Position numbers and translations under genes: made by a program. Shown piece by piece: positions 15,488 through 23,346 of a stretch of 26,272 bases of DNA. The DNA is from a virus. Location: positions 1 through 26,272 of IMG/VR virus record IMGVR_UViG_3300024520_000431; one strand, given 5' to 3'. The notes under the pieces are model-generated. The model made no database searches. It saw only the letters and a program-made list of their open reading frames with translations, and had not been told where the DNA came from. Numbering within the stretch: position 1 is the stretch's first letter; the number at the start of each line of letters is the position of its first letter.

Positions 15488-16587
15488 TAGGATTCTCCTC
15501 GGCTGGACCTCTGCACCAGGCGCTGAATCTCTTCGTCGCTGAAGCCTAGGTCCGAGAGGATGGTCTTAGCGGCGGTGTCGAAGGCGCTGCCCGGTCTAGC
15601 TAGGAACCGAGACGCTGCCCTCAAATCTTCGAGACCTTCTGCGTCCAGGTTCTTGGCCCGAGCTAGTTGGGCCACTGGGTCGCGTCTTTCGGCTGCAGGC
15701 TCGTCGATTCTGCGCGTCAGCCCCTCGGACTGCTGCAATGCCTGTCGAATCTGCTGCTCGACCTGCTGGACTCTGATGCTAGCCCTCTGGGGCGCTGCGG
15801 CTTGTGGTTGGACAGGGGCCTGCCTAGCCACGGTTTGGCTTAGGGGCTGGTCTAACGGCTGCCCTTCTTGGGCTGGCTGGGTAGGTACGGTCTGGGGCTG
15901 GGTCTGGAGCTGCTGGGCCGGGACCGCTGGGGGCTGGACCTGGGGAATCACTGCAGCTGAGACTGGGGGAGACTGCGGAGAAGCCTGGGCCGGAGCCGCC
16001 TGCTCAACTGGAGCAACGGGGGCTCCCGTGGGGGCGTTTGTTGCTGCCGGTTGGGCTGCTGGTTGCTGGGTTGGGACCCCTCCCCCCAATTGCCCTGGAG
16101 GCCTGTTCAGGAACTGGTTTCCCTCGGTCAGGCCGGTGTCACGGCTCAGTGAGCTGCTGATTGCATTGCTGAGCTGTTGGTCCTGCTCAGATAAGGCCCC
16201 CGTGGTTGAGTCGGCCGCATCAGAACTTGCGGTAGACTGTGCAATCCCAGCTCCGACGGCCGATGCCCCTGCTCCAATGATTCTCTGCGTATTCTGCAGT
16301 TGTTGCTCGGCTAGCTGGAGTCGGCCTAGCTGAGCCTGCTGAGCTGCTGCAATCCTACTCGGACCAGCTGCTGCCACCGCTCCCTGAGCCTGCCTTGCCG
16401 CTAGAGAAGGAGAAACTCCTGCCCTGGCCCCAATAGCTTGGGCTGCTGAAAGGTCTGCCTCTCTCTGCTGCTGCAGGAGCTGCCGGGTGTCCTTCTTTGC
16501 GCGTGCCTCCGCTCCCTGCCTCGCAAAGTGAGACCCTACGGCTGTCCCAACCGCGACTAGCCCTGAAATAATTGCACCTATTGGCAT
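15487..16587 (-). CDS. Putative internal virion (ejection) protein A
   Basis: This is a 366-residue protein. It opens with a hydrophobic segment (IGAIISGLVAVGTAVGSHFA, residues 3-22), then an Ala/Gln-rich coiled-coil region to about 100 and a second weakly hydrophobic Gly/Ala stretch near 101-118. A Pro/Gln/Ala-rich flexible linker spans about 160-270, followed by a charged helical C-terminus. The N-terminal half resembles T7 gp14, which inserts in the outer membrane during ejection; the proline-glutamine linker is an addition. GAGG lies five bases before the ATG. The stop overlaps the next start as TAATG. The antisense strand shows long open frames here only because of the codon repetition. 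Confidence 0.6.
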   Translation of the reverse strand: MPIGAIISGLVAVGTAVGSHFARQGAEARAKKDTRQLLQQQREADLSAAQAIGARAGVSPSLAARQAQGAVAAAGPSRIAAAQQAQLGRLQLAEQQLQNTQRIIGAGASAVGAGIAQSTASSDAADSTTGALSEQDQQLSNAISSSLSRDTGLTEGNQFLNRPPGQLGGGVPTQQPAAQPAATNAPTGAPVAPVEQAAPAQASPQSPPVSAAVIPQVQPPAVPAQQLQTQPQTVPTQPAQEGQPLDQPLSQTVARQAPVQPQAAAPQRASIRVQQVEQQIRQALQQSEGLTRRIDEPAAERRDPVAQLARAKNLDAEGLEDLRAASRFLARPGSAFDTAAKTILSDLGFSDEEIQRLVQRSSRGES

Positions 16588-16594
16588 GATTCCC

Positions 16595-19500
16595 TCATCT
16601 CTTGGCTCCCGCTTCGTTGAGCTTGTGAAGCCCTTCTTTCATACCAACCTCCAGGCCAATCCCGGTAAGGACGAGTCCTGAGCCGTTGGTCGGTGGTGAC
16701 CCTGGAGCAATGACGACCTCTTCGACCGTCATCCTCATAGATTGTGATTTCTGCCTACCCACGTGGACCGAGAGCTGCATCGGGTCCCCGAATGTCGGGA
16801 GACCGGAGAGGAACCCTAAGGCCTGGACCTCCGCCTCCGTCCAATCGGAAACCTGGGCCCCGGTCGTATCCTGATACTCAAACTCTAGAGTAACCCGCAC
16901 GTCGCCAGTTGAGTGGCGACCTAAAGTATACGCTCGCCAAATCCTCTGGAAACCCTGGAGCCCTGCCAGCTTCAACCAGGCAGTCCTAGCAAAAGTAGGG
17001 ATATGGTTGGTCAAGTCCGTGGGGAGACCTTCTGATTCCGACGCGACGTCGAACGGGCTATCCAGGATAACAGAGTATAGATTGTCATGGCTGCACGCCG
17101 AGCGGGTTTGTCCCATGCTGGTAGTGCTCGGGTCAAAGAAGATTGACCAAGCTCCGTGGTAGTAGTCGTAGGTCAGGGTCACGTTGGTAAGGGCGCCCTG
17201 CATCCCGAACCTAACCTGATTCTGCTTATCCAAGAGCACAGCAGAGTTGATTAGGATATCCTGGCCAGCCACAGCATTAGCGAAGAAGTCCTCGACTGGA
17301 GCGCCGATGTAGTTGACGTTCAAGCCTCGGTCGATGTTGTAGATGCCCTTCTCAGATTGGAACATCACTCCGAACGGCCCCGAGATAACTGAGCTGCGGC
17401 TGACACAGCCAACATCGCCAGAGATTAGCTTGGGCCCCACCAGCGACTGCCCGGCTCCAGCGTCGTTCGGCCCAGCCCCCGCAATGTAGAAGATTGAAGA
17501 TGATGTGAAGACGAGGACCTTATCGTCCAGGGCTCCCAGAGCTGTGATGGTCTCGGAATCTGTTTGGACCGATATCTCGAACGCACCAGTGAACTCAGGG
17601 GGGAGAGCTGGGGAGCTTATTTTGGAGAACCATACCGATGTTCCCGTTTCAGCAGAGGCTACCCAAACCCTACCGTTGACCGTAGCTACGTCGATAGCAG
17701 CTGGAGGTTGGAGGTTTCCCAGGATGCCGCCTGTCGTGTACAGGATTGGATTATCGGTGAGGAGACTAACGGCTGGCGCTCCGACAAACGTGGGGAAGTC
17801 GACCTGTAGGGACACCCTTCCAGGGACAGCACTTATAGCGTCAGGCCCGAAGGCCGGCTCCCTCAGCGTGTAATAGTGGATAGCCCCGTCTGCGGCCGTC
17901 ATGTAGAGCTCTATGAACAGGGACTTCACATCTGGATTGAATGCAGTGGGGAGGGAAGGGTGCAGGGCTATGAATGTGATGTCTGAGACGGCGCCGCCAG
18001 TTGTGTCGATTACCCTGGGCCTGCTAGGGGCGCTCCTGTGCTCGTTGCCGTGGCTATCGATGAAGACGAAGACAGCTATGCCCTCGTATCTCCCGGGCGT
18101 AACGCCAACTCCGCCTACAATGTTGAACTCGATTATTTCAGGAGCAGTGTGGGGGATAATCTCGCTCCACACATCCCCGTCGAACTGACCTGCCACCGCA
18201 CCGCTCGATACAGTCAGACCAGATGACTGGAGCATCTTAGAGGGGAGAAGAGGCTGCCACTGCATGTCGTAGGAGACTATGCCGTCCGTGTGGTCGTCTA
18301 GGTAAATGTCGTCCCCGTGCCTGTCGGAATACTTGATTGAGTATATCCTGTTGAACACCCAGTTGATGTTATCTGTGCTGGATACCCTCGGAGGGCTAAA
18401 CTGGAAGTTGTCGGGGCAGTTGAGCGTGTCGACCCAGTTATCTACGAGGCTTAGCCTGTCCTGCTGGAACCTGGCCACAGGCTTCAGGTAGTTAGTAGTG
18501 GTTGCCCCGACAGTCCTGGTGTAAGGCATCACGAAGACTGCGGCTGGAGTCTCGTGGTCCACACTGACAGCTCTGTTTACCAGCGAGCCAGAGCGGTTTG
18601 TCCTCAGGCCAAACACAGCACCGTAGTCGTCCGGCTGGAATGCCTTGGTTGCGAGGTACGCGTTGTGCCAAAGGCCTACTGTGCCAGCTACCAAGACACC
18701 AGCGGTTGTAAGGTCTGCCCACTGGGTTTGAGCGTAGAACCTGTCTTCTCCTGTGGGGAAAAGGAAGTCCTCCTCTAGTCCAGAGCTGGCGATGAGCATG
18801 GTGCCAGTAACACCGCGAGTGGTTATCGTGATGTACGAAGCACCCTCGTAGACCAGAGCAGTATTGAGCCAGTTGTAGATAGGGCTTGGACCAGTTGTTA
18901 CAGCCAGAGTCGTCTCGTTTACAGTGAAGGTCCAGACCTGGTCGTCTGCAGCAGCTGGGTCTTTCGATACACCACAGCAGTACTCGTTAGTGATGCTGTT
19001 GTGGAAGATTGTGCGCCCCTGGGATGCTTCGTGGTCGCCAGCTAGGGCCAGGTTGGATGCTGTGATAGCTGGCACCGCATCGAAGAGATGCAAATCAGTC
19101 AGTGCCCCTGAGCCGCCGGGAGACCTGATGGCTATGATTCCGCCGGTCGAGTCCGTATTGGTGGAGTCAGCATCGAAAGCAAAGACCGCGTTCAGGAGTA
19201 CAAACGTAGCGCTGACCGTGAACGGGTTCGTGGTGGTGTTGATTGAAAGAGCTGTTACGTTGTTCGTAGTGGTGTTCAAGGAGATTAGTACGAATGTTCT
19301 AGTGTTCAGAACCAGCACCTGAGGCATGCGGCCCATACCAGTAACAACGGTTGGCGGGATTACAGGCTGCCCCGTGCTCCTCTCGTAAACTGCATACCAG
19401 GTGTCCTCGCCGAAGGCAGTTGGGTCCGGAGTATCGGTCCACGCCACCATCTCGTACTCAGGTGTTACGTTGGAGTCGCACCTGGTAGGTGTAGAATTAG

Positions 19501-19867
19501 CGGCGATGTGCCTTCTGACACTGAGGTCGACGGGGACTAGTCCGCCGTTGCCATTGCTAGAGTGGTTCCTCCACCGGCCCTCGTCTTCAATCAGACTCTG
19601 GACGCTATCTTGGTTAGTTACCCTAAGCTGTCCGCCATGATCGAAGATGGTGTGCGCGGTTGGGTTATTAGTGAACCCTGCCGTGACCTCAGCAGCGTAG
19701 CCGTTTCTCTTGCTGAGACTTCCGGTCTTATCGTACTGCATTTCTCGCACAAGAGAGAGAACTGGAGACTCCACCAGATGCTCGTCTAGCTTCGTATCCA
19801 TGCCGCCCTCTAGGGAGACTTGGACCACGTTCTTAAGCAGCGGTACTCTTGTGGATTGTTTTGGCAC
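16595..19867 (-). CDS. Tail nozzle / tubular hub protein
   Basis: This is a 1090-residue tail protein of the gp12/tail-tubular-B or P22 gp10-like stabilisation type. The N-terminus has the usual signature: GGMDTKLDEHLV at 21-32 and MQYDKTGSLSKRNGY at 43-57. A fibronectin-III-like strand pair lies at 590-670 (VFIDSHGNEHRSAPSRP). From about 718 a beta-propeller-type region starts PPAAIDVATVNGRVWVASAE, with VWFSKISSP, and continues through KVLVFTSSSIFYIAGAGP. The GTG start overlaps the upstream stop as TAGTG. The protein would close the head-tail channel and carry the spikes. It is longer than T7 gp12 (about 800 residues), mostly through extra beta sequence between 100 and 500. Confidence 0.75.
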   Translation of the reverse strand: MPKQSTRVPLLKNVVQVSLEGGMDTKLDEHLVESPVLSLVREMQYDKTGSLSKRNGYAAEVTAGFTNNPTAHTIFDHGGQLRVTNQDSVQSLIEDEGRWRNHSSNGNGGLVPVDLSVRRHIAANSTPTRCDSNVTPEYEMVAWTDTPDPTAFGEDTWYAVYERSTGQPVIPPTVVTGMGRMPQVLVLNTRTFVLISLNTTTNNVTALSINTTTNPFTVSATFVLLNAVFAFDADSTNTDSTGGIIAIRSPGGSGALTDLHLFDAVPAITASNLALAGDHEASQGRTIFHNSITNEYCCGVSKDPAAADDQVWTFTVNETTLAVTTGPSPIYNWLNTALVYEGASYITITTRGVTGTMLIASSGLEEDFLFPTGEDRFYAQTQWADLTTAGVLVAGTVGLWHNAYLATKAFQPDDYGAVFGLRTNRSGSLVNRAVSVDHETPAAVFVMPYTRTVGATTTNYLKPVARFQQDRLSLVDNWVDTLNCPDNFQFSPPRVSSTDNINWVFNRIYSIKYSDRHGDDIYLDDHTDGIVSYDMQWQPLLPSKMLQSSGLTVSSGAVAGQFDGDVWSEIIPHTAPEIIEFNIVGGVGVTPGRYEGIAVFVFIDSHGNEHRSAPSRPRVIDTTGGAVSDITFIALHPSLPTAFNPDVKSLFIELYMTAADGAIHYYTLREPAFGPDAISAVPGRVSLQVDFPTFVGAPAVSLLTDNPILYTTGGILGNLQPPAAIDVATVNGRVWVASAETGTSVWFSKISSPALPPEFTGAFEISVQTDSETITALGALDDKVLVFTSSSIFYIAGAGPNDAGAGQSLVGPKLISGDVGCVSRSSVISGPFGVMFQSEKGIYNIDRGLNVNYIGAPVEDFFANAVAGQDILINSAVLLDKQNQVRFGMQGALTNVTLTYDYYHGAWSIFFDPSTTSMGQTRSACSHDNLYSVILDSPFDVASESEGLPTDLTNHIPTFARTAWLKLAGLQGFQRIWRAYTLGRHSTGDVRVTLEFEYQDTTGAQVSDWTEAEVQALGFLSGLPTFGDPMQLSVHVGRQKSQSMRMTVEEVVIAPGSPPTNGSGLVLTGIGLEVGMKEGLHKLNEAGAKR

Positions 19868-20178
19868 TAAAAAACCCAGAAATTAGCGTTTACCGTTCCG
19901 CCGGCTACTGTGATTCGCACAAACTTCTCTGGGTCCACGGCACTCTCTTGGATTATGATTGTGGCGCCCCCGTTGTCGTTCCCGATAACCGTTCCGCCAA
20001 TAGACCGTCTACCAAGTTTATGGGGGACCTCGTGCGTTCCGGCGGCCAAGTTCAGACCTGTGAGAGCGGAGCCCCTGCCGATATCTGACTGCTGCGGGAT
20101 GGCCTCTTCAACGTTATCTTGGATGCGGTTCGCAGCCTCGTTATCCGTCTGGATGCGTACGTATTTCGAATTAGCCAA
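19867..20178 (-). CDS. Small virion protein near the head-tail joint
   Basis: This is a 103-residue protein. Its core, TGLNLAAGTHEVPHKLGRRSIGG followed by a strand and an aromatic end (NANFWVF), matches a pattern I know from small podovirus proteins beside the head-tail adaptor, in which a leader helix is followed by H-K/G-L-G-R and a beta domain. The start is a rare TTG, eight bases inside the end of the adaptor gene; AGAAGG lies ten bases upstream, and no ATG or GTG occurs in the first 25 codons. It is co-translated with both neighbours. Function is unproved, possibly fibre or nozzle docking. Confidence 0.65.
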   Translation of the reverse strand: MANSKYVRIQTDNEAANRIQDNVEEAIPQQSDIGRGSALTGLNLAAGTHEVPHKLGRRSIGGTVIGNDNGGATIIIQESAVDPEKFVRITVAGGTVNANFWVF

Positions 20179-21193
20179 AATGACCGAACCTTCTGCTGCC
20201 GAGACCGCCAGCGTCTGTAATCCTCTCTGGAAATCCCTGGTCTCTCGCCTGGGACATCATTTTAATTCTCTGCTCTAAGCCGTTCTTTCTCGTGAGGAGA
20301 GCAGAGATGTCGCCCTCCTCCTTCTCGATGCACTTGATGGCGGAATCGATAACTACGTACTCCTCCCAGCCGTTGAAGCCGTTCCAGACCTGAGCGTCCG
20401 TAACTAGCTGAGGAGCGTGGGGGATGTACCAAACCGTGGCCGTCAGGACTGAGCCGGGGGGCGGGTCGAACCTGATGGAAGCGTTGTACTGACCAACGAG
20501 GCCCGAGGAGACCACATTACTGACCACTGCGGGAATAGTCGCTAGGTCGGTATCTGTAACAACCCTGTTCGTGACTGTTCTCACCTCTGTGACTGTGGCT
20601 GTGGCCGGAGCACCGATGAGGGCTGCACCAGATGTAGCCGAGAACGTCAGGACCTGGCCCGGGTAGAAGGCCGATATATCCGAGGCGTTGACCAGAGAGA
20701 AGGACTCCTGGTTCGGCACCCCGATAACGATGTCGAAGAGGGCTGCAATAGTCCCCATCTCAACACCCGGGAGGGGGCCTGTCCCGAAGTCTGTGTTGGA
20801 CATGCTCCCAGCATTGAAACCCAAGAGCCTGTACCTAGCTGCCTCCGCCCAAGTTGCCGTCACATGCTGGTTATCAAACCTCTCGTCGAACATGTAGGGC
20901 CGGATTGGAACGGGGGACGTGCCGCCCAAGTTCACGTCGACACCCTTCAGGATGTAGAAGTCGTTGGGTAGGTGGTAGACGTCTCGGGCCGCCTCTGTGG
21001 TGATGTCGTGTCTGGTCAGGAAGAACTCTTGCCCCGCTGCATCGAGGATGAGGTCGTACAGTTCCGAGATGGACTCGTTGATGTACCGGTCGACCTCGCC
21101 CCCCAGAGCTGTATCGACGAACGTGGTATTTTCCATGTTCGCCCTCTGGAGGGTTTCGGTCCGCAACTGAGCAAGAGTTCGTACCCTGGCCAT
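20171..21193 (-). CDS. Head-tail adaptor (connector) protein
   Basis: This 340-residue protein is predicted to sit under the portal. The N-terminus (LRTETLQRANMENTTFVDTA, then VDRYINESISELYDLI at 34-49) and the segment VYHLPNDFYILKGVD at 72-86 are typical of podovirus adaptor proteins. So is the C-terminus, with FDPPPGS at 242-248, YIPHAP at 256-261, EEYVVIDSAIKCIEKEEGD at 277-295 and a long terminal helix. An insertion of about 110 residues (125-235) interrupts the canonical fold and contains a small beta domain resembling one in the capsid protein. The ATG follows TAGGTAATAC, which overlaps the preceding stop. Confidence 0.75.
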   Translation of the reverse strand: MARVRTLAQLRTETLQRANMENTTFVDTALGGEVDRYINESISELYDLILDAAGQEFFLTRHDITTEAARDVYHLPNDFYILKGVDVNLGGTSPVPIRPYMFDERFDNQHVTATWAEAARYRLLGFNAGSMSNTDFGTGPLPGVEMGTIAALFDIVIGVPNQESFSLVNASDISAFYPGQVLTFSATSGAALIGAPATATVTEVRTVTNRVVTDTDLATIPAVVSNVVSSGLVGQYNASIRFDPPPGSVLTATVWYIPHAPQLVTDAQVWNGFNGWEEYVVIDSAIKCIEKEEGDISALLTRKNGLEQRIKMMSQARDQGFPERITDAGGLGSRRFGHFG

Positions 21194-21200
21194 GTATTAC

Positions 21201-21605
21201 CTACTGACCAGCCAAGGATTCGCGAGTAACGATGGTCACGAACATTTCTTCATTAGCAGTAAGCTCGAAAGCAGCGCCAGCCTCATCGTAAACACTGAAT
21301 GTGAAGGTACGCGTACCCTCGACAATCGCTGTGCACTGGCAAATCAGAGTGACACCAGCCGCTCCGAGGCCAGTAGCCTGGACACTTTGAACTCGGATTG
21401 GGGTTGCTGCGGCCACTGGTGTGTTGAGCTGAATATCGTATTCGCCAACGCCAGTTCTATCGATACCAAGCGTACCGAATGTTGCGTCCAGCGCATCGCC
21501 TTCGACCAGGGCCGGGTCAGCAGCACCAGTTCCTAGCATCCGAATATGATAATAAACTACCTGCGGGTTTACTTCCCAACTTCTATGGATTGCGTCGACT
21601 GCCAT
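21201..21605 (-). CDS. Decoration-like virion protein 2
   Basis: This is a 134-residue protein likely to coat or cement the capsid. It looks all-beta, with GVGEYDIQLNTPV, VTLICQCTAIV and RTFTFSVYDEAG as apparent strands. The end, EEMFVTIVTRESLAGQ, matches the end of the neighbouring 130-residue protein (QELCVMLVERNSVAN), and both have an F-x-(V/I)-x-(V)-YD/D strand about 30 residues earlier. The two therefore appear to be paralogues. AGGAG lies eight bases before the ATG. Position directly after the capsid gene supports a head role; identity with known decoration proteins was not checked. Confidence 0.65.
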   Translation of the reverse strand: MAVDAIHRSWEVNPQVVYYHIRMLGTGAADPALVEGDALDATFGTLGIDRTGVGEYDIQLNTPVAAATPIRVQSVQATGLGAAGVTLICQCTAIVEGTRTFTFSVYDEAGAAFELTANEEMFVTIVTRESLAGQ

Positions 21606-21632
21606 TTCAAATTCTCCTGAATAAAATTGTTG

Positions 21633-22025
21633 TTAGTTAGCCACACTGTTGCGCTCGACGAGCATGACGCATAACTCTTGGTCAACGTCTAGGTCGTCGG
21701 CCGCTGGGGGGTTAGCGCCGTCGTAGATTTGCACATGAACCTGACGGTTAGGCCGGTCCACTTCGATTCCAAACTGGTGAGGCTGCTCGCCGCCAACGTC
21801 CTCTAGGACCTGGCAACTGAAGCTGACATCTTGAAGCGCTCCAACACCTTCAAAAGTGAAGATATATGGAGAGTTCGCGCCACCAGCGTTGGTAACTGTG
21901 ATTCCCTTACCTGCTCCGGCTACCATACCGAGGCCAGCACCACCGATTCCCTCCGCTTTGCCTGCATAAAACAGTAGGCCGGGCTGGAGAGCCCACATCT
22001 TCGACTTGTTTCTATTCGAGGGCAT
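21633..22025 (-). CDS. Decoration-like virion protein 1
   Basis: This is a 130-residue protein directly downstream of the capsid gene, separated by a 69-base gap with a hairpin. A basic N-terminus (MPSNRNKSKMWALQ) is followed by a Gly/Ala-rich stretch and beta strands (SPYIFTFEGVGALQDVSFSC, VHVQIYDG). The C-terminal strand QELCVMLVERNSVAN is shared with the next protein. AAGGA lies six bases before the ATG. Cement or decoration protein is the best guess from size, fold and position. Confidence 0.65.
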   Translation of the reverse strand: MPSNRNKSKMWALQPGLLFYAGKAEGIGGAGLGMVAGAGKGITVTNAGGANSPYIFTFEGVGALQDVSFSCQVLEDVGGEQPHQFGIEVDRPNRQVHVQIYDGANPPAADDLDVDQELCVMLVERNSVAN

Positions 22026-22050
22026 CTTTTTTCCTTTGTTTTAGAGGACC

Positions 22051-22077
22051 GGAGCCCCGAGACCATCCCGGGACCCC
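22051..22077 (-). promoter_or_regulatory. Strong 12-bp hairpin after capsid gene
   Basis: The minus-strand RNA folds as GGGGUCCCGGGA, loop UGG, UCUCGGGGCUCC: twelve consecutive pairs, three of them G-U. On the plus strand those three would be C-A mismatches, so the structure fits the minus transcript specifically. It starts 17 bases after the capsid stop codon. No U-run follows, so it is not a classic intrinsic terminator; 3' protection of the capsid message, processing or partial termination are possible. Confidence 0.6.
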
Positions 22078-22094
22078 TTAGACCTCAGTCAGTA

Positions 22095-23333
22095 CTAAAC
22101 AGCGAGGCTAATATTCGCGTTCCAACCTGGAGCAGCGCAGCCCAACTGAGCGTAGTACCCAGTGCGAACTTCGATTGCGTCTAGGCCAGCTTCGCGGAGG
22201 AACTGCATACCGTCGGAGTCGAGCAGCTGAGGCGCGGCACCGAGGGAATACAACTTCCAAGTATCCATCTGAAGCATGAAGGCGGTTCCGACCGGGCAGT
22301 TGTGGTCAGGGATGACCAGGACCGAACCCGTGGGCGTGTGGAGGCGCATCCCCGAGAAGGAGATGTCAGCCATATCGCCGGAGCCGTTGCCACGCTCGTA
22401 CTCAACGCGGGAGCCCAAGTCATTGAGCAGCTCGTTGTAGTGGAGGTGGTTGAGAAACACGTGGCTGGGGCGTCCACCCTCACGGCCGAGGCGAGTCGCG
22501 CCACCGGTCAGGGCTTCTTGCACAGTCATCGTGACACCAGCAAAACGGACACCACCGAGGCGGGTAACGTCTGCAGTCCGGTTAACACCGAAGAAGAGGC
22601 CAGCGCCAGGAGCAGCAGGAGGAAGCCAGCCGCCGAGACCCGTGAGGGAAACGTTGGCGCCACCGTTAGCTGCGTCGCCCTGCTTGTACAGGAAGTCGGT
22701 TGCAACGAGGCCCGGAATCTGAGCGTTCCAGTTACCGCCAACAACCGTCAGAGTTCCGAGGTCACGGTCGATGCCCGTAAGAACAACGGAACCGGGGTAG
22801 AGCACGCCACCTGCGGCAACCGAAGCCACGATGGTATCGCCAACCTCGAAGTTCGTCACATCAGCCGGAGTGGCCAAGGTGATGGTAAGAGCAGCGGCAC
22901 CAGCGGCGTTCACAACACCGATTTGGCCTGTGCCCGTTCCGTAGATCTTCTGGGCCAAGGAGCGGCCGACACTCTGGAAGACGCCGTCGATTTCTGAGGT
23001 CACTGCCTCCATGAAAGCGCCAACATCACCCTTCGAAGCCTTTAGAACCTCGTTCTGGATAGTTGCCAGGCCGTAGTCGCGGGCTCGGGTAAGCACGAAA
23101 CGGACGTACTGGCTGTTAGCGCCAGGCTTCTGGGCCAAAGCGGTGGGGAAATCCACTGAACGGGACGCCGGGGTACCGAAACGGACAGGAACCGGAAGGT
23201 TCAGACCGGTGAAGTTCTCCATTTTCGGAAGCATCGCCAAGAGGGGATGGTTCGAGTAGGACATGCTCTTGATTTCAAGAGCGGTGTAGTGTTCCTTGAG
23301 TACGCTCGCGAACGAGACTAGATCCAATGCCAT
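22095..23333 (-). CDS. Major capsid protein (HK97 fold)
   Basis: This is a 412-residue major capsid protein, the shell subunit. The N-terminal part has YSNHPLLAMLPKMENFTGLN (26-45) followed by PVPVRFGTP, and then RARDYGLATIQNEVLKASKGD (83-103) with the long spine helix AFMEAVTSEIDGVFQSVGRS (106-125). These patterns are typical of HK97-fold capsid proteins of environmental podo- and siphophages. The C-terminal P-domain includes VIPDHNCPVGTAFML. Residues 150-216 look like an inserted beta domain (DVTNFEVGDTIVAS). GGAG lies seven bases before the ATG and falls just after the scaffold stop. The gap after the gene and the hairpin there suggest it is expressed separately from downstream genes. Confidence 0.88.
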   Translation of the reverse strand: MALDLVSFASVLKEHYTALEIKSMSYSNHPLLAMLPKMENFTGLNLPVPVRFGTPASRSVDFPTALAQKPGANSQYVRFVLTRARDYGLATIQNEVLKASKGDVGAFMEAVTSEIDGVFQSVGRSLAQKIYGTGTGQIGVVNAAGAAALTITLATPADVTNFEVGDTIVASVAAGGVLYPGSVVLTGIDRDLGTLTVVGGNWNAQIPGLVATDFLYKQGDAANGGANVSLTGLGGWLPPAAPGAGLFFGVNRTADVTRLGGVRFAGVTMTVQEALTGGATRLGREGGRPSHVFLNHLHYNELLNDLGSRVEYERGNGSGDMADISFSGMRLHTPTGSVLVIPDHNCPVGTAFMLQMDTWKLYSLGAAPQLLDSDGMQFLREAGLDAIEVRTGYYAQLGCAAPGWNANISLAV

Positions 23334-23346
23334 TTCTTATCTCCGG

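Noticed and set aside
15560-16333. 257-residue plus-strand open frame
   Set aside because: It is a Trp/Ala/Cys-rich antisense shadow of the Gln/Pro/Ala-rich linker of ejection protein A; such composition is not protein-like.
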